Shown: positions 24,551 to 33,455, counted from the stretch's first letter. The stretch: 64,000 bases of DNA from Amycolatopsis suaedae (GCF_004214935.1 NZ_SFCC01000013.1:186001-250000); one strand, 5' to 3'. The notes: generated by a model not told the origin, from the sequence alone. Made by a program: numbers and translations.

Positions 24551-25337
24551 CGTCCTGCCCGGCAGGCAGGTGGACGACCAGGCGGTCCCCTTCCTCCCCG
24601 GGCAGCAGCAGGCTTTCGTAGGCCAGCGTCAGCACGCCCGCGTCCGGGTGCGCCCACCGCAGCACACCGGTCGGCGCGGGCAGCGTCGCCGACACCGCGA
24701 ACCGGCCGGCGAACCCGGCGCCCGCGGTGATCGACAGCTCCTCGGCGAGCACGGCCGCGGTGGGATCGCCGAGGTCGGCGGCCGCGCGCAGGGCGGCGGC
24801 CTGCTCGTCGGCGACCCGCTCCCAGTCCGGGAACACCGTGCGCGCCCTGCCGTCGGCGAACACGAACCGGGCCAGGTTGGGCGGCTCGTCGCCGAGCAGG
24901 CCGGACGGCTCGGCCAGCCAGCGGAAGCCGTTCGTCCAGCCCAGCAGGTCGCCCGCCGAGCCTGCGACGTAGGCGGGCGTGGTGTCGAGCCGGTCCAGCA
25001 GGGCACGCACCGTCGGGCGCAGCTGCCTCGGCACGCGGGCGGCCTGGGCGCACACCGCGCCGCTCTCGGCCTTGACCAGCCGGTACAGGTGGATCCGCTC
25101 GTCCGGGGAGAGCCCGAGCGCGTCGGCGAGCGCGCCGAGGACCTGCCCGGACGGGTTACGGTCGCGGCCACGCTCCAGGCGGGTCAGGTACTCGACGCTG
25201 ATCCCCGCCCGGTCGGCCAGTTCGGACCGCCGCAGGCCGGGCGTGCGCCTGCCCGGGCCGGCGGGCAGCCCGACGTCGCCGGGACCGGTCGCCTCCCGCC
25301 GGGTCCGCAGGAATCCGCCGAGTGGGTTGTCCGCCAT
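24510..25337 (-). CDS. MmyB-type XRE regulator
   Basis: 275 residues. The N-terminal Cro/C1 HTH is RRSELADRAGISVEYLTRLERGRDRNPS. The C-terminal PAS-like MmyB ligand-binding domain includes NLARFVFAD, the typical FPDWERVADEQAAALR and GVLRWAHPDAGVLTLAYE. In actinomycetes this family usually sits divergent from a single oxidoreductase gene that it controls. The divergent aldo/keto reductase gene at 25412 fits that rule. Confidence 0.88.
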   Translation of the reverse strand: MADNPLGGFLRTRREATGPGDVGLPAGPGRRTPGLRRSELADRAGISVEYLTRLERGRDRNPSGQVLGALADALGLSPDERIHLYRLVKAESGAVCAQAARVPRQLRPTVRALLDRLDTTPAYVAGSAGDLLGWTNGFRWLAEPSGLLGDEPPNLARFVFADGRARTVFPDWERVADEQAAALRAAADLGDPTAAVLAEELSITAGAGFAGRFAVSATLPAPTGVLRWAHPDAGVLTLAYESLLLPGEEGDRLVVHLPAGQDVTEAAGTARPGAW

Positions 25338-25362
25338 GCCGACGACAGTAGGCCATGGGGGT

Positions 25363-25373
25363 CCCTGTCAGGG
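25363..25373. promoter_or_regulatory. Short palindrome between MmyB regulator and AKR
   Basis: CCCTG-T-CAGGG lies in the 74-bp divergent promoter, about 25 nt from the regulator start. It is a possible operator. It is only 11 bp, so the evidence is modest. Confidence 0.35.
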
Positions 25374-25411
25374 CCTCCCTCACCCGGCGGCGGCCGGAGA
25401 GGCTGTGCGGC

Positions 25412-26380
25412 ATGCGATACCGCCTTTTCGGCCGGACCGGTCTGCGAGTCTCCGAACTGCTCCTCGGCACCATGGCGTTCACCGACGCGGACCAGGCCCG
25501 GCGCATCATCGACACCTACGCCGACGCGGGCGGCAACGTCCTGGACACCGCGTCGGCCTACGGCGACGGGGAGAGCCTTCTCGGTTCCGTCATCGACCGG
25601 CGGGACCGGTTCGTCGTGGCCACCAAGTACACGCTGTCCCGCGACGCCGCCGACCCCAACGGCGCGGGCAACCACCGCAAGAACCTGGTGCACTCGCTGG
25701 ACCGCAGCCTGCGCAGGCTGCGTACCGACTACATCGACATCTACTGGGTGCACATCTGGGACCGGCACACCCCGGTCGAGGAGACCATGCGCGCACTGGA
25801 CGACGCCGTCCGCGCGGGCAAGGTGCTCTACGTCGGCATCTCCGACGCCCCGGCCTGGCTGGTCGCGCACGCGAACACGCTGGCGCAGTGGCGGGGCTGG
25901 ACCCCGTTCGCCGGCCTGCAGGTGCCCTACAACCTGCTGCGCAGGGACGTCGAGCGGGAACTGCTGCCCATGGCCGAGGCGTTCGGGATGAGCGTGGCCG
26001 CCTGGGCGCCGCTCGCGGCCGGGAAGCTGTCCGGGCCCGGTTCCACCCGGGTCGACCCGGACTCCCTCACCGCCCGCGACCACGCGGCGGCCGCGGCCGT
26101 GCGGGCCGTCGCCGGTGAACTCGGGGCGACCCCGGCGCAGGTGGCGCTGGCGTGGACCCGTGCCAAGTCGCGCGCGGTGCTGCCGCTGGTCGGGGTGAGC
26201 AGGCCCGAGCAGCTGACCGAGAACCTGGGGGCACTCGGCCTCGACCTGCCCGCCGAGGCGGTGCGCCGGCTGGACGGCGCGGTGGACTTCGAGCCGGGGT
26301 TCCCGTCGGACTTCATCGCCGAGTGCGAGCCCAGCTCGTTCGTGTTCGGCGACATGGCGACCACTGTGGACGGTCGTTAG
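25412..26380 (+). CDS. Aldo/keto reductase
   Basis: 322 residues with the AKR TIM-barrel motifs: N-terminal RYRLFGRTGLRVSELLLGTM, catalytic Asp/Tyr in VLDTASAYGDGE, Lys in FVVATKYTL and His in YWVHIWD. The C-terminal NADPH-binding part has LPLVGVSRPEQLTEN. It reduces aldehydes or ketones with NADPH. It is controlled in all likelihood by the divergent MmyB-type regulator. It ends in a 4-nt convergent overlap with the SARP-like gene. Confidence 0.9.
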   Translation: MRYRLFGRTGLRVSELLLGTMAFTDADQARRIIDTYADAGGNVLDTASAYGDGESLLGSVIDRRDRFVVATKYTLSRDAADPNGAGNHRKNLVHSLDRSLRRLRTDYIDIYWVHIWDRHTPVEETMRALDDAVRAGKVLYVGISDAPAWLVAHANTLAQWRGWTPFAGLQVPYNLLRRDVERELLPMAEAFGMSVAAWAPLAAGKLSGPGSTRVDPDSLTARDHAAAAAVRAVAGELGATPAQVALAWTRAKSRAVLPLVGVSRPEQLTENLGALGLDLPAEAVRRLDGAVDFEPGFPSDFIAECEPSSFVFGDMATTVDGR

Positions 26381-27063
26381 CCCAGGTCCCGCCCGAGCAC
26401 CCTGGCGGCCTTGCGGGCCGCGGCGGCCGCCTCGATCGGGCGGCCCGCCTGGCGCAGTACGGCGACCAGGCGCCGCCAGGTGTCCTCGCGGCCGGGCGGC
26501 TCGGCCGCCGCCGACCGCAGGGCCGCCACGGCGTCGGCGGCCCGGTCGGCCAGGACCAGCGCGTCGACCAGGCTGCCGAGCGCGTCCCACCGCAGATCCG
26601 CCAGCCGCTGTGCCTCCAGGCGGCTGTAGTTGGTGTCCAGCAGGGTGAACGGGACGCCGCGCCACAGCCGCAGCGCGCCGCCGAGGTAGTCGGCCGCCAG
26701 CGGCGCGTCGCTGTCGAGCAGGTCCCTGCCGATGTCGATCAGTTCCTCGAACAGCAGGCTGTCGAGCTCGTTCTCGCCGATGTTGACCCGGTGGTGGTGC
26801 GGGCGGCTGTCGATGCGGGCCGCGGTGTCGTCGAAGAACGGCGTGCGCCGCCGCAGGTCGTGCACGCAGTCCCAGAGCAGCCGGTCGGCCCGGGCCACGA
26901 CCCGGTCCGGCCAGACCACCTCGGCGAGGCTGTCCGCGTCGACCCACCTGTTGGGCCGCAGCAGCAACGCCGACAGCACCCGCGGGTGGATTCCGTCGCC
27001 GATCTCGGCCGGCCGCCCGTCCGGATACCGGACGTCGAGCGGGCCCAGTACGCCGAACAACAT
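26377..27063 (-). CDS. SARP/AfsR-like regulator (winged helix plus BTAD)
   Basis: 228 residues. The N-terminus (FGVLGPLDVRYPDGR ... RVLSALLLRPNRWVDADSLAEVVWP) is the OmpR-like winged helix of SARP proteins. The rest (about residues 100-228) is a bacterial transcriptional activation domain with RLWRGVPF and RLEAQRLADLRWDAL. It starts 3 nt after the lipoprotein gene stop, so the two are co-transcribed. No biosynthetic cluster is adjacent, so its target is not evident. Confidence 0.8.
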   Translation of the reverse strand: MLFGVLGPLDVRYPDGRPAEIGDGIHPRVLSALLLRPNRWVDADSLAEVVWPDRVVARADRLLWDCVHDLRRRTPFFDDTAARIDSRPHHHRVNIGENELDSLLFEELIDIGRDLLDSDAPLAADYLGGALRLWRGVPFTLLDTNYSRLEAQRLADLRWDALGSLVDALVLADRAADAVAALRSAAAEPPGREDTWRRLVAVLRQAGRPIEAAAAARKAARVLGRDLG

Positions 27064-27066
27064 GGC

Positions 27067-27591
27067 TCAGGGTGTGGGCACGGTGAACGACGGCATGGGA
27101 ATGACCAGGGAGGTCGGCGGCGGCCCGGCCTTTCCGGCGACGAGCCGCAGTACGGCGGTGCCGCCGTCGACGCCGACCACCTGCATGGCCAGGATCCCGT
27201 CCTCGGGGTAGATCGCCGGAGGTTCGCCGGTGGTGCTGCACGCCGACCCGCCGCCGGTCGACCAGATCCGCGCCACGCAGCCGGTGGACAGCGATCCGGA
27301 GCCGCTGCGCTTGCCCTGCCGCTGGTACTTGATCCCGCGGCCCTCCACGGCGTCGACCGCGAGCGTGTCGGCACCGCCGTGGCCGCCCAGCGCGATCCGC
27401 GTGCCCGCGCTGACCTGCACCTCGCAGTTGCCGTCGGCGCAGGCCGCGTAGTCGCGCCCGTCGGCCGCGACCGGTGCGACCGGCGGGGCGGGTGCGGCCG
27501 ACGGCTGCGCGGCGGGGGCCTGCTCGCCACCCGGCTGGCAGGCCGCCAGGGCGAGTACGCCCAGAAGCACCCCCAGTGTCCTCACCACCAT
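27067..27591 (-). CDS. Lipoprotein of unknown function
   Basis: About 174 residues. MVVRTLGVLLGVLALAAC is a lipoprotein signal with lipobox LAAC. A Pro/Ala-rich linker follows (to about residue 48), then a domain with four Cys (YAACADGNC, TGCVARIW, SACSTTG), probably two disulphides. The ISAGTRIALGG-like segment suggests a beta-rich fold. It is first gene of a two-gene operon with the SARP-like regulator, an unusual partnership that may link an envelope signal to transcription. Confidence 0.7.
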   Translation of the reverse strand: MVVRTLGVLLGVLALAACQPGGEQAPAAQPSAAPAPPVAPVAADGRDYAACADGNCEVQVSAGTRIALGGHGGADTLAVDAVEGRGIKYQRQGKRSGSGSLSTGCVARIWSTGGGSACSTTGEPPAIYPEDGILAMQVVGVDGGTAVLRLVAGKAGPPPTSLVIPMPSFTVPTP

Positions 27592-27697
27592 GACCCGGCC
27601 TCCCGCTCGCACATCCCGACTCCACCGACGTTAGCCCGCGCCACCGTGCCCACTTGGCTCTTGACACCTTCCTGCCACCGGGGTGGACGATGATCCG

Positions 27698-28522
27698 GTG
27701 AAGCGCAACTGGCTGGGACTGGCCGCCGTGACGGTGGCGACGGCACTGATCGGCGTACCGGCACCACCCGCGGCGGCGGCGCAGGCGACCTACGTGGCAC
27801 TGGGCAGTTCCTTCGCCGCGGGCCCCGGTATCCCGCCGCCGAAGCCGGGTGGCCCGGCCGCGTGCGGCAGGTCGGCGAACAACTACGCCACCCTCGTCGC
27901 GGCCCGCTTCGGCCTCCGGCTCGTCGACGCGACGTGCAGCGGGGCCACCACGGCGGACATCCTCACCCGGTCCCAGCACGGGCAGGGCCCGCAGATCGAC
28001 GCCGTCACCGCGAGCACGGACCTGGTCACGGTCACCATCGGCGGCAACGACGTGAACTACGTCGGCAGCCTGTTCGCCTACGCCTGCCAGAACACCGGCG
28101 CCCCGAACTGCCCGGACGTCGATCAGGACGCGATGAACACCGCGCTGGCCGGGGTCGCGGGCAAGATCGGCGACGTCATCGCCGCCGTGCACCGAAAGGC
28201 GCCGCGGGCCAGGGTTCTCGTCGTCAACTACCAGACGATCCTGCCCCGGACCGGCCCCGCCTGCGAGGGGGTGCCGCTGACACCGGCCCAGCTGCGGTTC
28301 GAGCGCACCGTGGCCCTGCGCCTGGCGGCCGCGACCCGGCTCGCCGCGGTCAGCGGCCGGGCCACCCTGGTCGACGCCGCGGCCGCCAGCGCGGCACACG
28401 ACGCCTGCGCGGCGCAGCCGTGGATGGAACGGTTCACCACCTCCCCCGGCCGGGTTCCCTATCACCCCAACGCGGCGGGAATGGCGGCCGTGGCGGACCT
28501 GGTCGGGCGCGCGCTCAGCTGA
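27698..28522 (+). CDS. Secreted SGNH/GDSL hydrolase
   Basis: About 274 residues with a Sec signal peptide (to about residue 28, Ala-rich cleavage). Block I is VALGSSFAAGPG with nucleophile Ser, block III is TIGGNDVNY, and block V YHPNAAGM carries the catalytic His. Six Cys suggest disulphides, as in Streptomyces extracellular lipases/esterases of this type. GTG at 27698 is chosen because it begins the signal peptide (Val-Lys-Arg). A TTGACA box at 27661-27666 lies upstream, with a poor -10 near 27684. Confidence 0.88.
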   Translation: MKRNWLGLAAVTVATALIGVPAPPAAAAQATYVALGSSFAAGPGIPPPKPGGPAACGRSANNYATLVAARFGLRLVDATCSGATTADILTRSQHGQGPQIDAVTASTDLVTVTIGGNDVNYVGSLFAYACQNTGAPNCPDVDQDAMNTALAGVAGKIGDVIAAVHRKAPRARVLVVNYQTILPRTGPACEGVPLTPAQLRFERTVALRLAAATRLAAVSGRATLVDAAAASAAHDACAAQPWMERFTTSPGRVPYHPNAAGMAAVADLVGRALS

Positions 28523-29423
28523 CCGAGTCGTGGTCGGCGAGCACCTCGTCGATGATCCGGTGCTGCTCGGCGGCGTTCACCGGGTCGCTGTCGATACAGC
28601 CGGCCAGGACGAACAGCGCCTTCCACAGCGTCCAGCCGCGGGCGCGGGCCCACGTGCCGTCGTCCTGGCCGACGGCGTCCCGGAAGGCCTCGCGGGTGCG
28701 GCCGGTGAACGTGTTCCAGGCGATGATCAGGTCGCAGGCCGGGTCGCCGACGCCGGAGGTGCCGAAGTCGATGACCGCGGCCAGTTTCCCGTCGGCGACC
28801 AGCAGGTTGCCCACGGAGATGTCGCCGTGGAACCACACCGGCCGTCCGGTCCACTCGGCCGCCAGCGCGGCCTCCCAGACGGCGGTCGCCCTGCCGGTGT
28901 CGACCCGTCCGGCGAGCTGGGCCAGGCAGCGGCGGGTTTCCGCGTCGTAGTGGGCGGGCGAGCCACCGCGGTACCAGGAGTGCGCCCCCGCCGCGGGACC
29001 GCCCGTGGTGTCGCAGCGCCACAGCGCGCGGACGAACTCCGCGACGTCGACGGCGAAGCGCACCGGGTCGTCGATCCGGGCCCGGTTCGCCTGCTCGCCG
29101 GGCAGCCACCGCCGCACCGACCACGGGTACGGGTAGCCCTCCCCCGGCACGCCGTCGGCGAGGATCTCCGGCACCGGGACCGGCAGCCGCGGTGCCAGCC
29201 GGGGTAGCCAGGTGCTTTCCTTGGCCACGGCGGGAACGTAGCCCTCGGCGGTGGGCAGCCGCACCGTCATGTCCGCGCCCAGCCGGTAGGTGCGGTTGTC
29301 CCAGCCGTCGAACTCCACCGGGGTGACCGGCAGATCGCGCCAGCGCGGGAACTGCGTGGCGATCAGGCGGCGGACCAGGCCGGCGTCGATCCCGGCCCGG
29401 CCGTCCGGCGGTGCGGCAACCAT
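28515..29423 (-). CDS. Aminoglycoside-phosphotransferase-family (APH) kinase
   Basis: 302 residues with the APH/choline-kinase signatures: catalytic loop WFHGDISVGNLL (about residues 194-205) and metal-binding VIDFGTSGVGDPACDLI. Earlier segments AVAKESTWLPRLAPRLPVPVPEIL match the lobe linking region. Many chromosomal members act on unknown small molecules or give antibiotic tolerance. It lies 42 nt downstream of a histidine phosphatase gene on the same strand and probably shares its transcript. Confidence 0.85.
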   Translation of the reverse strand: MVAAPPDGRAGIDAGLVRRLIATQFPRWRDLPVTPVEFDGWDNRTYRLGADMTVRLPTAEGYVPAVAKESTWLPRLAPRLPVPVPEILADGVPGEGYPYPWSVRRWLPGEQANRARIDDPVRFAVDVAEFVRALWRCDTTGGPAAGAHSWYRGGSPAHYDAETRRCLAQLAGRVDTGRATAVWEAALAAEWTGRPVWFHGDISVGNLLVADGKLAAVIDFGTSGVGDPACDLIIAWNTFTGRTREAFRDAVGQDDGTWARARGWTLWKALFVLAGCIDSDPVNAAEQHRIIDEVLADHDSVS

Positions 29424-29465
29424 GCCGTGATCATCGAGCGCCGGCGTGCCGGTGGCAAACGGTTT

Positions 29466-30095
29466 TCACCGGCCGTCGAGGTGGCCGGTCTCGCCGAGGC
29501 AGGCCAGCGCACGGCCGCCGAACCGGTCGTCCGCACGCAGCACCGTGATGCTGCCGGAGGCGACCGGGAACGCGACGACACCGGTCGACTCGACGGGCAT
29601 CCCGATCCAGTGCGCCACGACGTAGGTGAGGGCGAATCCGTGGGTCACCACGATCTGGTTCTCGCACGGGCGCGCCAGGATGTCGTCCATCGCCGCGTAG
29701 ATCCGTTTCGCCAGCGCAGCGACGGACTCCACGCCCGGCACACCGTCGTGCCCCATCCGGTCCCGTCCCGGCGCGGGCCGGACGTAACGCTCGTCGAGCC
29801 ACGCCTTCGGCCTGCCCTCGGCCTCCCCGAACGACTTCTCCCGCAGCCGGGAGTCCGCGACCGGCTCGATGCCGAACAGCTCGGCCACCGCGGCGGCCGT
29901 CTGCGCCGTGCGCAGCAGGTCGGAGGTGAACAGCTCGACGTCCGCGCCCTCGGCGATCCGGGCGCGCAGCGACCGGGCGACGGCGGCGGCCGCGCGGTGC
30001 CCGGCCGGGGTGAGCGCCGAGTCGTACCAGCCGCCGACCAGCCCGTCGACGTGGTGCGTCGCCTCGGGATGGGTGACGACGTGCAGCGTTCGCAT
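29466..30095 (-). CDS. Histidine phosphatase (phosphoglycerate mutase-like)
   Basis: 209 residues. The N-terminal catalytic motif is VVTHPEATHHVDG, where the usual R-H-G is T-H-P. The acid residue lies in the LREKSFGEAEG region, and the second His is in IVVTHGFALTYV near residue 155. The altered first motif (no Arg) makes the exact activity uncertain, though His is kept. ATG 30095 is chosen over the longer frame, which lacks a family-like N-terminus. Upstream partner of the APH-like kinase. Confidence 0.8.
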   Translation of the reverse strand: MRTLHVVTHPEATHHVDGLVGGWYDSALTPAGHRAAAAVARSLRARIAEGADVELFTSDLLRTAQTAAAVAELFGIEPVADSRLREKSFGEAEGRPKAWLDERYVRPAPGRDRMGHDGVPGVESVAALAKRIYAAMDDILARPCENQIVVTHGFALTYVVAHWIGMPVESTGVVAFPVASGSITVLRADDRFGGRALACLGETGHLDGR

Positions 30096-30133
30096 GCGCC
30101 CACCGTATCGAGTCCGGAGTGGACCCGCCTTGA

Positions 30134-30397
30134 GGCTGCTGGTGGCCACAGCAGCCCGGGTACGTGGTGGCGCCCGAGCCGCTCGGCGCCCGGCACGAAC
30201 CAGCCGACCGGCTCTCCGCCGCCTACCTGATCGCGCTGGCCGCCAGGGTGGTCCGGGAGGTGGGCCGGCTGCGCACGGATGTGCCCTACCCCGGCCTGTT
30301 CGCCATCTCCAGTTTCCCGATGGAGGCCGCCACGTTGTCGGTCAACGTGGCCGGGCGTCTGTCGCTCAACGTCACCTGCGGCGCGGTCACCGACTGA
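30134..30397 (+). pseudogene. Remnant resembling the C-terminus of a WS/DGAT- or condensation-type acyltransferase
   Basis: The frame opens after a TGA at 30131 and codes about 87 residues. Its last part (YPGLFAISSFPMEAATLSVNVAGRLSLNVTCGAVTD) looks like the closing strands of wax-ester synthase or condensation-type acyltransferases. No HHxxxD domain exists upstream. It is either a decayed fragment or a short unrelated gene starting at GTG 30164. At its 5' edge GGCTGCTG (30134-30141) and CAGCAGCC (30149-30156) form a perfect hairpin. Confidence 0.35.
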
Positions 30398-30467
30398 GGC
30401 CGGCGGGGTTTTGCGGTGTGGTGCAAACCCGTTGCTCCGCCGGATCCGCTTCGACGACGGTAGGTGC

Positions 30468-30773
30468 ATGAAAACCACCATCACCCGGCTCGCGGCGGGA
30501 GCAGTTCTCACACTGGGCGTTCTCGCTCCGGCCGGTGCCGCCTCCGCGGCACCGGCGCTCACCGACGGGGCCGTCGCACCCGCGGGAGTGACCGACTGCC
30601 AGACCTACCTGCGCAAGCAGGGCTACACGGTCGGGCCGAAGGTTACGAAGGCCTGCCGGCAGGGGTCTACCGGCACCGGAGCGGGCAACGCGGCCTGCCG
30701 CGATGGGCTCAGGGCCATCGGCGTCAAGCGCCAGCATGCCGACGCCGCCTGCCACCTCGCCACCCGGCCGTAG
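30468..30773 (+). CDS. Small secreted protein with paired cysteines
   Basis: 101 residues. The signal peptide ends at AGAASAAPA (about residue 28). The mature region of about 70 residues has four Cys (TDCQTYL, KACRQG, AACRDGL, AACHLA), consistent with two disulphides and a small helical fold. A Gly/Thr linker (GSTGTGAGN) splits the two halves. The family is known to me only as a short exported actinomycete protein. ATG at 30468; a weak AGG is the only Shine-Dalgarno. Confidence 0.65.
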   Translation: MKTTITRLAAGAVLTLGVLAPAGAASAAPALTDGAVAPAGVTDCQTYLRKQGYTVGPKVTKACRQGSTGTGAGNAACRDGLRAIGVKRQHADAACHLATRP

Positions 30774-30780
30774 GCTGCCG

Positions 30781-32055
30781 TCACGTGTTCCGGTCCACCG
30801 CCAGGATCTCGGCCCGCAGGCCGTCACGGGGACGCATCGCGGCGAAGCCGACCGGGCGGGGACGGCCGGGCAGCAGCCGCACCGACACACGGGCGAGCAG
30901 CCGGGCGAGCATGACCGCCAGCTCGGTCGTCGCCATCACCGCGCCGATGCACCGGTGCGGCCCGCCGCCGAACGGCAGGAACTCGTGTGGCCCCGGCTTG
31001 CGGTAGCCCGGATCCGCCGGGTCCCAGCGCTGCGGCCGGAAGCTCAGCGGATCGGTCCACAGCTCGGGCAGGCGGTGCGTGACGTACGGACTGAACAGCA
31101 GCGTCCGTCCGGCCCGGACACGCCTGCCCGCGAAGGTGAACTCCTCGGCGACGCTGCGGACGGACACCACCGCCGGCGGGTAGAGCCGCAGCGTTTCCTG
31201 CACGACGCCGTTGAGGTAGGGCATCTTCCGCAGATCGCCACGGTCGGGAATCCGCGGGCCGGCGACCGACTCCACCTCGGCCCTGGCCCGCTCCCACGCG
31301 CCGGGCGTGGTGAGCAGTGCGTAGATCGCCCAGCTCATCGCCGCGCTGGTGGTCTCGTATCCGGCCGCGATCAGCGACACCGTCTGGTCGCGGATCTCCT
31401 GGTCGCTCAGCCGGCCGCCGTCCTCGTCGTGCCCGTGCACCAGCGTGGCGAGCACGTTGTCCCCGCCGCCGTCGGCCCGCACCCGGCCGATCTCGGCGAA
31501 CACCCGCTCGTCGACCCGCGCCCTGGCGGCCATCGCCCGCCGCCACGCGGGCAGGCGCAGCCGCCGCTGCAGCGCGATGACCTGCGGCACGTTGTCGACC
31601 AGGTCGAGCAACGGCTGCAGGGACTCACCGAAGAACGCCTCGTCGGCCGCCATCCGCTCGCCGAACAGCGACGCGATCGTGCTGCGCCGGATGGCGGAGC
31701 GGAACTGCGCGTAGAGGTCGACGACCTGCCCCGCCCGCCAGGCGCCGATCTTCTCGTCGGCGCTGTCGGCCATGGTCTTGAGGTAGCCGTCGACCTGCCG
31801 GTGGTGCATCGCCGGCTGCACCAGGCGCCTGCGCCGGGTGTGGTCGGCGCCGTCGCTGACGATCAGCGCCGTCTCGCCGTCGACCGGGACGAGCGCCTCG
31901 AACGCCTCCCGCCACCGGAACAGGCCGGAATTGGCCAGGACGAACCGGTTGGCCTCCGGGCCCAGCAACATCACCGTCAGCCCGGTGTCGACGACCGGCC
32001 CGCGCCGCCGGTGCAGCGCCGCCATCGCCTCGGCGGGCAGGTAACGGATGGTCAT
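30781..32055 (-). CDS. Cytochrome P450
   Basis: 424 residues. The I-helix oxygen-activation motif is AAGYETTS, ExxR is ETLR in VVQETLRLYPP, and the heme-binding loop is FGGGPHRCIGAV with Cys369. The NSGLFRWREAF-like N-terminus is that of a soluble bacterial P450. No ferredoxin or reductase gene is adjacent. It is divergent from the dialkylglycine decarboxylase gene across an 84-bp promoter with overlapping palindromes, so the two are probably co-regulated. The substrate is unknown. Confidence 0.92.
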   Translation of the reverse strand: MTIRYLPAEAMAALHRRRGPVVDTGLTVMLLGPEANRFVLANSGLFRWREAFEALVPVDGETALIVSDGADHTRRRRLVQPAMHHRQVDGYLKTMADSADEKIGAWRAGQVVDLYAQFRSAIRRSTIASLFGERMAADEAFFGESLQPLLDLVDNVPQVIALQRRLRLPAWRRAMAARARVDERVFAEIGRVRADGGGDNVLATLVHGHDEDGGRLSDQEIRDQTVSLIAAGYETTSAAMSWAIYALLTTPGAWERARAEVESVAGPRIPDRGDLRKMPYLNGVVQETLRLYPPAVVSVRSVAEEFTFAGRRVRAGRTLLFSPYVTHRLPELWTDPLSFRPQRWDPADPGYRKPGPHEFLPFGGGPHRCIGAVMATTELAVMLARLLARVSVRLLPGRPRPVGFAAMRPRDGLRAEILAVDRNT

Positions 32056-32105
32056 ACACCGAATTTACCGGGAAACGCCCGTACCGGGCCGACGAGATCT
32101 GGATT

Positions 32106-32137
32106 GACCTATTCAATTAGACCTAGTCTAATAGGTC
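32106..32137. promoter_or_regulatory. Overlapping palindromes between P450 and dgdA-like gene
   Basis: GACCTATT at 32106-32113 pairs with AATAGGTC at 32130-32137. Inside them ATTAGAC (32116-32122) pairs with GTCTAAT (32126-32132) around CTA. The block is AT-rich in a very GC-rich genome and ends 2 nt before the dgdA-like ATG. It is a strong operator candidate for an unlinked regulator, perhaps acting as alternative half-sites. Confidence 0.65.
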
Positions 32138-32139
32138 GA

Positions 32140-33444
32140 ATGAGCATGGACGACCGGACGTTCTGGCAGCACGCGGCCGATCACCTGGTCCGCTACGGCG
32201 GCGACTTCACCCCGCGCATCATCGAGCGCGCGGCCGGTTCGTACGTCTACGACGCGGACGGGAAGGCCATCCTGGACTTCACGTCCGGGCAGATGAGCGC
32301 GCTGCTCGGCCATGCGCATCCCGACGTCGTCCGGACCGTCGGCGAGTCGGTGGCGACACTGGATCACCTCTACTCCGGGATGCTGAGCAGGCCGGTGGTC
32401 GACCTGGCCACGCGGCTGGCGGGCACACTGCCGGACCCGCTGAGCCGGATGTTGCTGCTCAGCACGGGAGCGGAGTCGAACGAGGCCGCCATCAAGATGG
32501 CCAAGACCTACACCGGCGGGTACGAGATCGTCGCGTTCGACCGGTCCTGGCACGGGATGACCTCCGGCGCGGGCGCGGCCACCTTCTCCGCAGGCCGCCG
32601 TGGCAGCGGACCGCCGATGCCGGGCAGCCTCACCCTGCCCACTCCCAACGCCTACCGCTCCCCGTTCCGTAACGCCGACGGCTCCTACGACTGGGAGGCC
32701 GAACTCGACTACGGATTCCGGCTCCTCGACCAGCAGTCCTCGGGCAGCCTCGCGGCCTGCCTGGTCGAGCCGATCCTGTCCTCCGGCGGGATCATCGAGC
32801 TTCCCGAGGGCTACCTCGCCCGGCTCAAACAGCACTGCGTGGAACGCGGGATGCTGCTCATCGTCGACGAGGCGCAGACCGGCCTCGGCCGTACCGGGAC
32901 CCTGTACGCCCACCAGCGCGACGGCGTCGTCCCGGACCTGCTGACCCTGTCCAAGACGCTCGGCGCGGGCCTGCCGGTCGCCGCGGTGCTGACCTCGCCG
33001 GAGATCGAGCAGGTCTGCCACGACCGCGGGTTCCTGTTCTTCACCACCCACGTCTCGGACCCGCTGGCGGCGTCGGTGGCACTGACGGTGCTGGACGTGC
33101 TGGAACGCGACGACCTGGTGCACCGCGCCCGCACGCTCGGCAAGGAACTACACGACCGCCTGCTCGGCCTGCGGGACCGCTTCGACGTCGTCGGCGACGT
33201 GCGCGGACGCGGCCTGCTCCAGGGCATCGAGCTGGTGACCGACAAGCAGAGCAAGGCCCCCGCCGACCGGCTCGGCCGCGCGGTCACCGCCGCCTGCCTC
33301 GACCGGGGCCTGCACGTCAACATCGTGCAGTTGCCCGGTATGGGCGGAATCTTCCGGATCGCACCGCCGCTGACCATCGAACCGTCCGATCTGCACACCG
33401 GTGTGGACATCCTGGAGGCAGCGCTGCGCGCCTGCGTGCACTAA
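32140..33444 (+). CDS. dgdA: 2,2-dialkylglycine decarboxylase (class III PLP aminotransferase)
   Basis: 434 residues, the same length as the Burkholderia cepacia enzyme, and closely similar along its length as I recall it (for example DFTSGQMSALLGHAHP, LLLSTGAESNEAAIKMAK, VDEAQTGLGRTGTLYAHQRDG). PLP lysine is Lys272 in LSKTLGAGLP. Residues equivalent to the specificity set Gln52, Trp138, Met141 and Ser215 are present. It decarboxylates and transaminates 2-aminoisobutyrate or isovaline to a ketone and CO2. An amino-acid permease follows 11 nt downstream, which supports uptake and catabolism of dialkylglycines. Confidence 0.88.
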   Translation: MSMDDRTFWQHAADHLVRYGGDFTPRIIERAAGSYVYDADGKAILDFTSGQMSALLGHAHPDVVRTVGESVATLDHLYSGMLSRPVVDLATRLAGTLPDPLSRMLLLSTGAESNEAAIKMAKTYTGGYEIVAFDRSWHGMTSGAGAATFSAGRRGSGPPMPGSLTLPTPNAYRSPFRNADGSYDWEAELDYGFRLLDQQSSGSLAACLVEPILSSGGIIELPEGYLARLKQHCVERGMLLIVDEAQTGLGRTGTLYAHQRDGVVPDLLTLSKTLGAGLPVAAVLTSPEIEQVCHDRGFLFFTTHVSDPLAASVALTVLDVLERDDLVHRARTLGKELHDRLLGLRDRFDVVGDVRGRGLLQGIELVTDKQSKAPADRLGRAVTAACLDRGLHVNIVQLPGMGGIFRIAPPLTIEPSDLHTGVDILEAALRACVH

Positions 33445-33455
33445 CGTCCGGCACC

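Noticed and set aside
25184..28465. Minus-strand open frame of about 1093 codons
   Set aside because: It covers the aldo/keto reductase and SGNH genes in antisense and joins unrelated segments; only the part coinciding with MmyB DNA is coding, in a different frame.
28515..29423. Defined aminoglycoside resistance gene
   Set aside because: The kinase motifs are of the general APH family; nothing in the sequence identifies an aminoglycoside as substrate.
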